A DNA stretch of 64,000 nucleotides from Methanofollis ethanolicus. Its GTDB lineage: Archaea; Halobacteriota; Methanomicrobia; Methanomicrobiales; Methanofollaceae. The stretch spans positions 868,001 through 932,000 of the forward strand of contig NZ_BCNW01000001.1 in NCBI RefSeq assembly GCF_001571385.1, given 5' to 3'. Positions within the stretch are counted from its first letter, which is position 1. Each line of letters opens with the position of its first letter. Positions 17,853 through 26,560 of this stretch are shown one piece after another. Made by a program: the position numbers and the translations under genes. The notes beneath the pieces are model-generated. The model was given only the letters and a program-made list of their open reading frames with translations, was not told the origin of the DNA and searched no databases.

Positions 17853-17873
17853 GGAGGGGGGGCGATCCCCTCC
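17853..17873 (+). terminator. Hairpin terminator after 17344 gene
   Basis: GGAGGGG at 17853-17859 pairs perfectly with CCCCTCC at 17867-17873, followed by tcctgttttc. It lies six bases after the stop codon and separates the GC-rich gene from the AT-rich helicase gene to the right. Confidence 0.6.
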
Positions 17874-18097
17874 TCCTGTTTTCATCCTCTGTTCTCTGTT
17901 TTCCCGTGTGCATCCCCTCAGCTGTGCCTCTCACGATTGCCCTCTCTTCATCTTCACCCCCCAAACCCTCATCTATTCCTCTCACTTTCAGGCTTGAGTG
18001 TGGGATTTTTAGGCAAAAAAGAATCTAATCGGTGTTGAAAATAATTTTCACGGATTAAATTCCATAATTGTTTTAATGATCTCTAATAATTCTATGT

Positions 18098-21000
18098 ATG
18101 GAAGTTATTTCTGGCATCTATGAGCAACTCATCAACGAATACGTTAACTCTCACATTACATTGCTCAATAAAGAGGGGAAATCTGCATACAAAGATACAA
18201 TTACTCACTATGACCCTCAGGCAATTCTCTCTCGATATCTTCATACAATTCTCTTGAAAGCCCTTCAGACCGCAGATGAAAAGTCCGTTCCCCTTGAAAA
18301 CCAAGTTGTGTTGTGCAATGAGATCATACAGCACATCGCCTGCACAATAAAAGACCCTACTCTCGAACAGTGCAAAATTACAGACGACGCAGAGATCCTT
18401 CTTGCGATCCTGAAAAATGACCGCCATAGTGCAGAAAAAGATATCAAAAAACTTCGTCCTCTAACGTCCATTGCACATAGTAGTTTATTCACAGGCTCTC
18501 CCTATGAACCGAGTCTCGTGGACGAATTGAGAAGAGAAATCACGTCCTCAGATCGGATCGATCTTCTTATCTCTTTTATTAAATGGAGTGGGATACGCCT
18601 TATCATCGACGAATTAAGGGAGTTTGTGAAAGAAGGACGATTACGAATAATAACCACATCATACACCGGTGCAACCGATCTCAAAGCAATCGAAGTCCTC
18701 TCCAAACTCCCCAATACGACGATTAAAATATCGTATGATACCGACAGGACACGATTACACGCAAAAACCTATACATTCCAGAGAAAAAATGGTTTTTCAA
18801 CATCCTACATCGGATCCTCGAACCTTTCAAATCCTGCCATAACAAGCGGTCTGGAATGGAATGTCAAGGTAACAGAGCAGGACTCCTTTGACATCCTCAG
18901 AAAGATCGATGCAACATTTGAGTCCTACTGGAATGATCCTGAATTCATCGAATATAGTGCTGATGGGAAAGAAGAATTACGTCGTGCTCTTTCGAAAGAA
19001 AAGCGTGCTGATATCGAAATTATCCCGATTTTTGATATCAAACCCTATTACTACCAAAAAGAGATCCTCGAAACGTTGAGAGCAGAGCGATCATTACACG
19101 GCAACACCCGAAATCTGATCGTTGCTGCTACAGGAACAGGAAAAACCGTTATCTCAGCATTTGACTATAAGGGACTTGTCTCAACATTTGGAAAGTATCC
19201 TCGACTTCTTTTTGTTGTCCATAGAGAGGAGATACTCAAGCAGAGTCTCAACGTCTTCAGGGGCATTCTCAAAGATCCCAACTTCGGAGATCTCATGGTC
19301 GGCGGGAACGAACCCTCTCAATTAGACCATTTGTTTACTTCAATTCAGAGTTTCAATAGTAGAAACTTGCCCGAATTCACCTCTCCAGACTACTATGATA
19401 TGATCATTGTCGATGAGTTTCATCATGCTGCTGCACCATCATATCAGAAGGTACTGTCATACTACACTCCAAAGATCCTGCTCGGTCTGACGGCAACCCC
19501 CGAACGCATGGATGGCCTTGACATCCTTCAATACTTTAACGGAAAAATTACCGCTGAGATCAGGTTGCCTGAAGCGATCAATCGTAAATTGCTTGCTCCC
19601 TTCCATTACTTCGGTGTTACTGATGTCGTCGACCTCGAAGATCTCCCGTGGAAACGAGGGACATATGATCCTGTGGAACTCTCTCACCTATTCACAGGAA
19701 ACCGAGAACGAGTGGAACAGATCATACAAGCCGTACAAAACTACACAACCGACATTCATGATATAATTGGGCTTGGATTCTGCGTATCTATTGATCATGC
19801 TGAGTTCATGGCAGAATCTTTTACTGAGGCAGGTATCCCTTCAGAGTGTCTGCATACCAAGATCTCACGAGAGGATCGCTTCTCCGTTCAAAAAAGATTG
19901 ATATCTCGTCAGATTTATTTCATCTTTGTCGTTGACCTCTATAATGAGGGTATTGATATCCCTGAGGTGAACACGATCCTCTTCTTACGTCCTACAGAGA
20001 GTCTCACCGTTTTTCTCCAACAACTTGGACGGGGACTTCGCCTCTCTGAGGGGAAAGAGTGCTTGACAGTTCTTGATTTTGTGGGGAGACACAACAAAAA
20101 ATACCAGTTTGGGGATAAATTTGCCGCACTCCTCTCTTCAGGGGCGAGGTCACTATATGAGCAGGTCTCTACCGATTCCTATGATCTCCCGAAGGGGTGC
20201 CATATCCACCTTGAGAAAGTGGCTCAACAGAATGTGCTTGAGAACATAAAGGCAAATCTCACAAACAGATCCTTGCTTCTTGAGAAAATTCGATCATTTG
20301 AAGAAGAAACCGGGAAAAAATTGACCTTCAAAGATTTCTTGTGTCACTCCTCATTACGGCCCCTTGATATCTATCGCAAGGGGACTTTTTCGTCTTTGGC
20401 TGCTGAAGCAGGTGTCTATCCCTCCATCTATGCAACAGATGATCTTTTCACTCAAAACGCGGCATTGAGGTTAGCATCTATTGATTCACCAAAAGTCATT
20501 CAGTTCATCAGATCGTTCTTGGTAGACCCTGACCTCTTTACGTGTGATAGTCTCTCCGAGACGGAGAGACGTATGCTCACCCTCTTCTATTACTCTTTGT
20601 ATGAGGCGCCTCTCCCGTCCAGAGATCTCGCTATTCATGATATGTTCTCTCCTCTTTTCGAGAAGGAGAAAATACGGGACGAGATCTGCGATCTTTTAGA
20701 CTATACTTCTGAACATCTCGATTTTATACCCGAGGATGTGGACATCGGTTTTGAGAGTCCTCTCGAACTCCATTGCAGGTACACGCGGGACCAGATATTT
20801 GCGGCATTGGGTCACTACACCCTGACCGAGAAACCTGCGAAAGGGAGTCGGGAAGGGGTACTGTATCTTGCTGACAAGAATGTCGATGTCTTTCTTATCA
20901 CCCTGAATAAGACCGAAGAACTCTACTCGCCGACAACGATGTACAAGGATTACGCGGTGAATGAAGATTTGTTCCACTGGCAGTCTCAGAGCACGACGTC

Positions 21001-21235
21001 TGAGTCGTCAGGAACAGGTCAGAGATATATCGAGCATGAACGTCGAGGGAGTAAGGTTCTTCTTTTTGTCCGCGAGTTCAAAAAAATTGGGAGTGTTACT
21101 CAACCGTATATGTTCCTCGGAACTGCTCGCTATGTCTCCCATGAGGGAAGTCGGCCGATGAGTATTCTCTGGAGACTGGATCATGCCCTGCCGTCACGTC
21201 TCTTTGTGAAGGCGAATAAAATGTTGATTGGATAA
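18098..21235 (+). CDS. PLD-nuclease/SF2 helicase/DUF3427 fusion, putative defence protein
   Basis: A 1045-residue protein. Residues about 125-270 form a phospholipase D-like nuclease domain with a single HxK motif (RLHAKTYTF, then GSSNLSNPAI). Residues about 305-700 are an SF2 helicase with P-loop AATGTGKT, DEFHH box, GLTATPERMDG and QQLGRGLR. The C-terminal 350 residues match the DUF3427 region that usually follows. With one HKD half-site the nuclease probably works as a dimer. The gene is markedly AT-rich compared with the flanking DNA, which points to horizontal transfer. Such fusions are commonly linked to restriction-like DNA processing; antiphage function here is inference. Confidence 0.88.
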   Translation: MEVISGIYEQLINEYVNSHITLLNKEGKSAYKDTITHYDPQAILSRYLHTILLKALQTADEKSVPLENQVVLCNEIIQHIACTIKDPTLEQCKITDDAEILLAILKNDRHSAEKDIKKLRPLTSIAHSSLFTGSPYEPSLVDELRREITSSDRIDLLISFIKWSGIRLIIDELREFVKEGRLRIITTSYTGATDLKAIEVLSKLPNTTIKISYDTDRTRLHAKTYTFQRKNGFSTSYIGSSNLSNPAITSGLEWNVKVTEQDSFDILRKIDATFESYWNDPEFIEYSADGKEELRRALSKEKRADIEIIPIFDIKPYYYQKEILETLRAERSLHGNTRNLIVAATGTGKTVISAFDYKGLVSTFGKYPRLLFVVHREEILKQSLNVFRGILKDPNFGDLMVGGNEPSQLDHLFTSIQSFNSRNLPEFTSPDYYDMIIVDEFHHAAAPSYQKVLSYYTPKILLGLTATPERMDGLDILQYFNGKITAEIRLPEAINRKLLAPFHYFGVTDVVDLEDLPWKRGTYDPVELSHLFTGNRERVEQIIQAVQNYTTDIHDIIGLGFCVSIDHAEFMAESFTEAGIPSECLHTKISREDRFSVQKRLISRQIYFIFVVDLYNEGIDIPEVNTILFLRPTESLTVFLQQLGRGLRLSEGKECLTVLDFVGRHNKKYQFGDKFAALLSSGARSLYEQVSTDSYDLPKGCHIHLEKVAQQNVLENIKANLTNRSLLLEKIRSFEEETGKKLTFKDFLCHSSLRPLDIYRKGTFSSLAAEAGVYPSIYATDDLFTQNAALRLASIDSPKVIQFIRSFLVDPDLFTCDSLSETERRMLTLFYYSLYEAPLPSRDLAIHDMFSPLFEKEKIRDEICDLLDYTSEHLDFIPEDVDIGFESPLELHCRYTRDQIFAALGHYTLTEKPAKGSREGVLYLADKNVDVFLITLNKTEELYSPTTMYKDYAVNEDLFHWQSQSTTSESSGTGQRYIEHERRGSKVLLFVREFKKIGSVTQPYMFLGTARYVSHEGSRPMSILWRLDHALPSRLFVKANKMLIG

Positions 21236-21316
21236 TACTCCGGCCTTCAGGAACTCTCTCCCCACTTTCACCCCGCCCCCGAAACCCTCATCCCCTCCCC
21301 CTCCCCTCCCTCCTTC

Positions 21317-21514
21317 ATGCCGGACGAAACCCCAACCCCAAAAAAGTCCCTCGACAGACCCGAGGTCGGCGAGTACAAAGGCAACCCCATCCTGAGCATC
21401 CCGGTGGGGAAGAGCGGCCGCCCCTTCAGCTTCGGCTACCAGAAGGCGAAGGCGATCCTCCTCTCCGTCGAGGAGATCCGGGCCTTCGTCAGATCGGTCG
21501 AGGAAAAGGAGTAA
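21317..21514 (+). CDS. Small conserved hypothetical protein
   Basis: A 65-residue protein with the core RPEVGEYKGNPILSIPVG, then FSFGYQKAKAILLSVEEIRAFV. The G-x-P-I-L-S-I-P and F-S-F-G-x-x-K-A-K-A pattern recurs in short uncharacterised proteins, so it is probably a genuine small gene. It is soluble with no catalytic motif. It lies alone between the AT-rich helicase and the minus-strand PPC gene. Confidence 0.65.
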   Translation: MPDETPTPKKSLDRPEVGEYKGNPILSIPVGKSGRPFSFGYQKAKAILLSVEEIRAFVRSVEEKE

Positions 21515-21521
21515 GCAGTCC

Positions 21522-21965
21522 TCACCCTCCCCCGAAGACCGGGAGGTGCACGCCCGTCCGGGCGTCGGGCGCCCTCTCTGCCGCCATCCCGACGAACTCG
21601 ACGACCACCGCCTCCACGACGAGGTAGACCGCCGCACGCTCCCGGAGACACCCCGCCCGCGTCGCCTCGCCCCTCCCGGCCGCGACATGGAGGTGGAGGG
21701 CCGGACCCCCCTCGCCGGGGTAGACCGTGCCCGTGCCGACGACCTCCCAGCCGCCGGCGACCCTCTCCACGTGGGGGACCGGCGGGAAGACCGGCCTCTC
21801 CGGCCCCGTCACGATCCTGCCGTCTTTCAACGCCCCGAGCACCTGGACCATGCCGCAGGCGATCTCTTTCTCCCCGACAAAGCGGGTGAGTTCCGCGAGG
21901 ACGTCCTCGCCGTCGTCGATCCGCAGGGAGAAGACCCGGCCCACCCTGCCTTCGGTGTACTGCAT
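21522..21965 (-). CDS. PPC/DUF296 domain protein
   Basis: A 147-residue protein matching the PPC (DUF296) fold. It begins RVFSLRIDDGEDVLAELTRFV, has the glycine-rich core VQVLGALKDG and the conserved metal-site pattern ALHLHVAAGR. Bacterial and archaeal members are small trimeric proteins, often proposed to bind DNA or a ligand; their biochemical role is unclear. ATG at 21965 is chosen because it begins just ahead of the domain. It is the last gene of a minus-strand set headed by a lipoprotein and CotH, separated by about 70 nt from DUF4956. Confidence 0.82.
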   Translation of the reverse strand: MQYTEGRVGRVFSLRIDDGEDVLAELTRFVGEKEIACGMVQVLGALKDGRIVTGPERPVFPPVPHVERVAGGWEVVGTGTVYPGEGGPALHLHVAAGRGEATRAGCLRERAAVYLVVEAVVVEFVGMAAERAPDARTGVHLPVFGGG

Positions 21966-22035
21966 GGCAGGGCATCGGCCTGAAGGGGGATGAAGGTGCC
22001 GTACGGCAGGATGACTCCCCCTGCCTCCTCCCCTC

Positions 22036-22632
22036 TCACTCCTTGACCCGCGGACACGGCGTGTAATACACGCTGATATCAGCCGTATCGCGGAGAAAAT
22101 TGATCGTCTCGACCTCGCACCTGACAATGTTCAGCCCTGTCCGCTTTCTGAGGTCCGCGATCAACTCGTCCCGGCGGTCGGCCCGCACCAGTTCGATCTT
22201 TTCATAGACGATCTTTTTCCTGCCGAGTTCGGGACGGAACCCCCGGCCCCTCTCCAGGGCCCAGATGATGAGGATGATCACGACGTCCGAGAGGAGCAAC
22301 TGCCCGTATGCACCCGTCCTGAGCAGGATCGAGTTCAGGACCGGCAGGGCCACCATCAGGAACAGGTAGGTCATCTCGCGTATCGGCACCGTCTCCGTCC
22401 GGTAGCGCAGCACCGAGAAAAGGGCGAAGAGACCGAAACCCGCCCCGATCGAGATCTCCACGCTCGTGAACAGCCCCATGATGAAATAGATCACGGTGTT
22501 GAAGGCCAGGAACGTGAAGATGTAGGTGTGCTCGCCGTTTCTCGGGTAATAGATGTACCTGACGATGACGTAGGCGAAGAGCAGGTTGACCAGAGACCCG
22601 GCGATATACAGCACGTCGCTTTCGCTCAGCAT
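22036..22632 (-). CDS. DUF4956 membrane protein
   Basis: A 198-residue protein with about four membrane helices in the first 125 residues (IAGSLVNLLFAYVIVRYIYY; IFTFLAFNTVIYFIMGLF; GFGLFALFSVLRYR; LFLMVALPVLNSILL) and a C-terminal soluble alpha/beta domain (KIVYEKIELVRADRRDEL, then VRCEVETINFLRDTADISVYY). This is the DUF4956 layout. DUF4956 genes typically accompany VTC and CotH genes, as here. The start overlaps the VTC gene by 7 nt, so the two are co-translated. It may anchor or feed the VTC polymerase, which is inference. Confidence 0.88.
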   Translation of the reverse strand: MLSESDVLYIAGSLVNLLFAYVIVRYIYYPRNGEHTYIFTFLAFNTVIYFIMGLFTSVEISIGAGFGLFALFSVLRYRTETVPIREMTYLFLMVALPVLNSILLRTGAYGQLLLSDVVIILIIWALERGRGFRPELGRKKIVYEKIELVRADRRDELIADLRKRTGLNIVRCEVETINFLRDTADISVYYTPCPRVKE

Positions 22633-23423
22633 ACGGCCTCCCCCTCCGCCGAGAGTCTCTCCAGGAAGAGCAGGTTCTCTTTGAACCTGTTGTGCTTCAG
22701 TGCGGGATAGAGGAGCGCCACCCCGATGCAGTACTTCGAGAAGGCCGATGCGCGGACCCCCGCCCTCCTGAAGGCGTCCCTCGCCGGCGACCCGTGCAGG
22801 GCCCGGTCGTGCTTGATCTCTCCCACAACGACATACGGGTACGACCGGGTCTCCTTCGCATTGCCGAACGAGAGGTTCAGGTCGAAGGTGATCCGCTCCC
22901 CGAAGTCCCTGGAGACCAGGGTGACCCGGTCATACGCCGTCGCCAGAACGAGATGGAATGCCCCGGCGTCGGAGGGCAGCACATCGTTCAGGAACGCACT
23001 CGGGTCGGGTCCGGAGAGGTCGGGCAGACCGTCCGTTTCCAGACGCTTCTTGACCGTCCTCCCGGTGTTCTTCTTTTTCTTGACCTCCAGGAACGTCATG
23101 CCCGACGAAAGGTAGCGCCTGAACCGCAGTTTGTAGCGGTTGGCCTTGCCGTTGTGGTGCTGGAGATAGGTCAGGAAGGCGTCGGTGTCATAGTACTGCG
23201 TCTCGTACCTCCCCATCCCCGACCCCTCGACCGTCAGCACCCGGTGCGACGCCCTGAGATCGGCGAGGACCGCCGCGCACTGCTCGACCGTCATCAGGAA
23301 TTTTGTCTCGGTCCTGGCGAGGAGTTGCGCCTCCGAGTCTTTGAGTTCGTCGAGCGTGATCGGGTCAAACCCCTCCAGTCTTGCGGCGAGGCCGCGAGCA
23401 CTATCATCATGGGACTGCATCAT
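22626..23423 (-). CDS. VTC-domain polyphosphate polymerase-like protein
   Basis: A 265-residue protein with the VTC domain, a tunnel-shaped triphosphate-tunnel-type fold that in yeast Vtc4 makes polyphosphate from ATP. Seen here are ARTETKFLM near residue 36, YETQYYDTD, the basic KLRFRRYL, the acidic/basic strand FLEVKKKKN, and VVGEIKHD near the end, which supply the Arg/Lys/Glu lining of the tunnel. It starts 1 nt behind the CotH stop and overlaps DUF4956. Polyphosphate synthesis is a reasonable but untested prediction in this organism. Confidence 0.9.
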   Translation of the reverse strand: MMQSHDDSARGLAARLEGFDPITLDELKDSEAQLLARTETKFLMTVEQCAAVLADLRASHRVLTVEGSGMGRYETQYYDTDAFLTYLQHHNGKANRYKLRFRRYLSSGMTFLEVKKKKNTGRTVKKRLETDGLPDLSGPDPSAFLNDVLPSDAGAFHLVLATAYDRVTLVSRDFGERITFDLNLSFGNAKETRSYPYVVVGEIKHDRALHGSPARDAFRRAGVRASAFSKYCIGVALLYPALKHNRFKENLLFLERLSAEGEAVC

Positions 23424-23424
23424 G

Positions 23425-24972
23425 TCAGGACACCCCCGTCGTGTTTGATCCCTGTTCTGTCGAGAGAAACGCCATGACGGCGTCGTGCCGGCTGTACGCC
23501 TGCTCGATGAGCGCTTCCACCGACGTGTCGAAAGCCGCCCGGTCCCTGAGATTGGTATATCCTTCTTCCTCGCCGTCCGCTCCGACGACGTACGGCGCGA
23601 TCAGGTCGTGGTACGTCTGGTAGGTCTCTGCCATCTTCGACGGTTCGAAGGCAGTCGAGACCGTTTCGTCGAGGGCGTCCAGGTACATATCGTAGTAGAC
23701 CGGGTCATCCATCAGGTACCTGATGAGCGGCCAGTCGTCGCCGACCTCGGTCAGCCCGAGGGAGAGCGCCCGTCCCATGCCGCCGCCGTCGAAGGGCTGC
23801 ATCCCGCCCGGCCCCATCTGTGTCCCGTTGACCGCCGGCGCTCCGCCGTTGAAGCCTCCCTGACCCCTCGGCGTCCCGTTCATTGCCGTCGTTCCGGTGG
23901 GGAGGGCCTCGTTGTTGTCCCACGGTATCCAGGTGATCGTGCCGTCGGCCGGGTCGGTGTAGAGGTAGACATTTTTGCACTGGTTCCCGTAGATGTCCCA
24001 GTTCTGGATGACAGTGCTCACCGCGAGCCAGCGGACGAACGTATCGACATCGAAGACGCTTTCGAGTTCTTCTCTCCACGCTCCGGGGTCCGTCGTCCGG
24101 GTCTCCGCGTTGAGGACGGCATACAGTTCTTCCACATCGCTCCAGTTCTCCTCTTTCTCGTTCGTCTTCTTCTCGAAGCACGTTGTATCGAAGGTTCCCC
24201 CGGCGAATGTCGCCCCAGTCCCTTCAGGCTTGTACACGTTCCCGGAATCGTCGCCGAATTGCGTCTCGATCAGGGTGTCCTCGACGCTCTCGATCAGCGT
24301 GTACAGGCCGACGTACACCGGCCCCTCGCCGTAGTCGACGTAGACCCGGTAGAACGCCGTTGCAGGAGCGACGACCCCGGCGTCGTCGAAGATCTCCGGG
24401 ACGACCCTGTCCCGCAGGAGCGAGTCGTCGTTGTAGCCGTTTTTCAGGTTCAGTTCGTCGAACCCGTAGAACCGCTGGTTCTTGATCGCCGTGTTTTCGT
24501 CCTCGAAGTGGTCGAAGTCGAGTTTGAACGAGAGCTTGTAGGACCCGTCCTGCCACGTCCGCAGGAGTGTGGACTGCCCTTTGAACCTGACCCCGACATC
24601 CGTCCACTCCAAGCCGTCGAAGGTGAGGTCTGCGCCGACCCAGACGGGATCGAAGTCGAAATCGCCGCCTCCCGCTCCCCTGTTCGTTTTCCCGCCGAGT
24701 GTCCCGCACTGATCGGTCATGTCGTCGAGCATCGTCTGCCAGTTTTCCGGCGAGATCTCCAGGGTGATCGTGTTCACCGTATCCTCCGGGAATACGACCG
24801 AATAGTTCGGTTCGACATCGTCTCCATGTGTTTCTTCGGTCCAGTCCGCGGACCTGCCCGAAGCGGCATCGTCGGCACTCCCCGCGGAGACGCATCCGCA
24901 GGTCAGGAGACAGCACCCGCAGGCCAGCACGCAGAGTGCCAGCGTAAAAAAATGGTTTGTCCTGCCTGTCAT
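23425..24972 (-). CDS. CotH-family kinase-like lipoprotein
   Basis: A 515-residue exported protein. The first 30 residues are a signal peptide ending in a Cys-rich stretch with a lipobox-like LLTCGC. The CotH region runs from about residue 60: LKNGYNDDSLLRDRV, YRVYVDYGEG with YVGLYTLIESVED, GNVYKPEG and TWIPWDNNEAL supply the conserved Lys, Glu, Asp and Asn of these secreted protein kinase-like enzymes. A Gly/Asn-rich insert (about 390-430) is unusual. CotH proteins phosphorylate surface proteins in Bacillus spores; the target here is unknown. It is followed immediately by VTC and DUF4956. Confidence 0.9.
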   Translation of the reverse strand: MTGRTNHFFTLALCVLACGCCLLTCGCVSAGSADDAASGRSADWTEETHGDDVEPNYSVVFPEDTVNTITLEISPENWQTMLDDMTDQCGTLGGKTNRGAGGGDFDFDPVWVGADLTFDGLEWTDVGVRFKGQSTLLRTWQDGSYKLSFKLDFDHFEDENTAIKNQRFYGFDELNLKNGYNDDSLLRDRVVPEIFDDAGVVAPATAFYRVYVDYGEGPVYVGLYTLIESVEDTLIETQFGDDSGNVYKPEGTGATFAGGTFDTTCFEKKTNEKEENWSDVEELYAVLNAETRTTDPGAWREELESVFDVDTFVRWLAVSTVIQNWDIYGNQCKNVYLYTDPADGTITWIPWDNNEALPTGTTAMNGTPRGQGGFNGGAPAVNGTQMGPGGMQPFDGGGMGRALSLGLTEVGDDWPLIRYLMDDPVYYDMYLDALDETVSTAFEPSKMAETYQTYHDLIAPYVVGADGEEEGYTNLRDRAAFDTSVEALIEQAYSRHDAVMAFLSTEQGSNTTGVS

Positions 24973-25003
24973 TGTCCTTCCCGTATCTCTTCCCGGTCGC
25001 CCC

Positions 25004-25417
25004 TCACCCGCGTGCGGGCGTCGCCGGTGGGGTGCCGTCCGGTGCGGTGCCGTTCGGCGGCGTGCCTCCGCCCTGCGGATTCCCGAGTGCTTCCCGAAGG
25101 TCTTCGACGGTCACGCCGAGTCTGGACGCCGCCGCCTCGAAGTCGATCCGCCCGCCTTCGCCGGTCCCGAGCGCTTCCTGGAGTTCTTCCTCGGTGACGC
25201 CCAGGGTCGCGGCGGCCGATGCGAGGTCAGGGCCTCCCGGCATTCCATTCCGGGGTGTTGCGCCCTCTGGAATCCCCGGCGTCCCGGCGGCCGATACTCC
25301 CTGGTCCCCGCCGGTGTCGTCGACTGTGGTGCACCCGCCGATCAGGGTGCAGACCACGACACCCGCCAGGACGAGGGCAAAAATCACGCGCTGGTATGCT
25401 TTCTTTTTTTCCGTCAT
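25004..25417 (-). CDS. Lipoprotein with internal helical repeat, head of CotH operon
   Basis: A 137-residue exported protein. A membrane signal (VIFALVLAGVVVCTLIGGC) ends in a lipobox-type Cys. The mature part is rich in Gly/Pro/Thr and contains two copies of a short repeat, AATLGVTEEELQEALG and ASRLGVTVEDLREALG. It lies 31 nt upstream of CotH on the same strand and is the first gene behind a good TATA box. The repeat or the Ser/Thr-rich tails could be the substrate of the CotH kinase; this is inference. No known family. Confidence 0.8.
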   Translation of the reverse strand: MTEKKKAYQRVIFALVLAGVVVCTLIGGCTTVDDTGGDQGVSAAGTPGIPEGATPRNGMPGGPDLASAAATLGVTEEELQEALGTGEGGRIDFEAAASRLGVTVEDLREALGNPQGGGTPPNGTAPDGTPPATPARG

Positions 25418-25496
25418 CTCTCACTCTCCCGGAGAGACTTCCCGGAGTGTCTCCGGTGCCTTCTCCGGCGCTATGATTCCATTCGGCCTTCGGGCA

Positions 25497-25506
25497 GATA
25501 TATTTC
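25497..25506 (-). promoter_or_regulatory. TATA box for lipoprotein-CotH-VTC-DUF4956 operon
   Basis: On the minus strand the sequence reads GAAATATATC, a good archaeal TATA element. It predicts a start of transcription near 25472 and a leader of about 55 nt before the lipoprotein ATG at 25417. No other strong promoter is seen before the following minus-strand genes. Confidence 0.55.
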
Positions 25507-25773
25507 TGAAATGCCTTTTTTCCCTCGGTTTCACGATCTCGTTCATTGATTGAACCGGGCGGTGAGGGGTATCGTCCCCCGGGTGCACAGGGGTCACGGT
25601 CGTTCGGCAGGTGCATGCGGGGGGCGGTCGTCCCCGCGGCACGTCAGGGAAGGATCGTCCTCTACCCTGCCCCCGGCGATATCTTGTTATCGTCCGGGGG
25701 TCCACACAGAGTACTGGAGTCCCGCGTCGCTCTCCCTCCAGGGTGCCGGGGAAACTGCACTGGAACATGCACC

Positions 25774-26058
25774 ATGTCTCTTTCGCCTTCCGACCCGATC
25801 CCCCCGTACCCGCACTGGCAGCGGACGACCTATCGCCTCTCCCGCCCGGTGACCGGAGAGGACGTCGCCGCGTTCGTCCAGGACCAGGACCTCTACTGCC
25901 GGGAAACGGCGGCGGGCGAGATCTCGATCGTCCACAAATTCGGCATCGCCGAGATCCACTGCGTCGTCGGCGAACGGGCGATTGAGGTCTGGTTCGCCCC
26001 GGAGAAAAGCAGCGCCGCGCTGGCGTATGTCGACGCCCTCCTGAGCACGCGGTTCTGA
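25774..26058 (+). CDS. Small hypothetical protein
   Basis: A 94-residue soluble protein. ATG 25774 is preferred over the long N-terminal extension from TTG 25546, which is low-complexity. The structured part reads YRLSRPVTGEDVAAFVQD, then EISIVHKFGIAEIHCVVGERAIEVWF, then a helical AALAYVDALLS, a plausible alpha/beta fold. No family recognised. It stands alone between the CotH promoter region and the minus-strand molbindin. Confidence 0.6.
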   Translation: MSLSPSDPIPPYPHWQRTTYRLSRPVTGEDVAAFVQDQDLYCRETAAGEISIVHKFGIAEIHCVVGERAIEVWFAPEKSSAALAYVDALLSTRF

Positions 26059-26100
26059 CCGCCGTGCGGGCAAAAAAGAGGCCGGGTGCAGTCCCGGCGG

Positions 26101-26310
26101 TCAGTCCTTCCCGATCGTGACCTCGGAGGCCTTGATCAGGGCATAGACCTCGGACCCTTCCCTCAGGTTCATCTTCTCGGCCGAGTAGGTCGTGATGACC
26201 GAGACGATCTCCGCCCCTCCGGCGATGGCGACGGTCACCTCCGTGTTCACAGGCCCTTTCTTGAGCATCTTGATGGTGCCTTTCAACTGGTTTCTCGAAC
26301 TGACTTCCAT
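26101..26310 (-). CDS. Molbindin (single Mop domain molybdate/tungstate-binding protein)
   Basis: A 69-residue protein made of one Mop domain: SSRNQLKGTIKMLKKGPVNTEV at the start, ITTYSAEKMNLREG in the middle and VYALIKASEVTIGKD at the end. These are the classic elements of molbindins, small oligomeric oxyanion-storage proteins. Methanogens need molybdenum or tungsten for formylmethanofuran dehydrogenase, formate dehydrogenase and aldehyde oxidoreductase; the latter enzyme is encoded at 55-57 kb. The ATG at 26310 excludes an upstream low-complexity extension. It lies downstream of a TrmB-type regulator on the same strand. Confidence 0.92.
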   Translation of the reverse strand: MEVSSRNQLKGTIKMLKKGPVNTEVTVAIAGGAEIVSVITTYSAEKMNLREGSEVYALIKASEVTIGKD

Positions 26311-26560
26311 ACTGTCACCAGACACTGTTAGGACCAGGGAGTACGAATCCTTTTCCGTTTTTTCGACCCCGTCCCGCCTGTTGCAACCGGGGCGGGGGAA
26401 AGTCGTTTGCAGACCCCGCCGCGACGGTGATCGTCGGCGAGTGCTCTGTCGGGTATCAGGTGCAGAAGACGCCGTCGAGCCTGTTTGCCCCGGCAAAGGG
26501 AAGGCCGAAGCAGCGGGGTACCGCGAGAATATCAACCTCTCGACCCCGATCTGGTACCCG

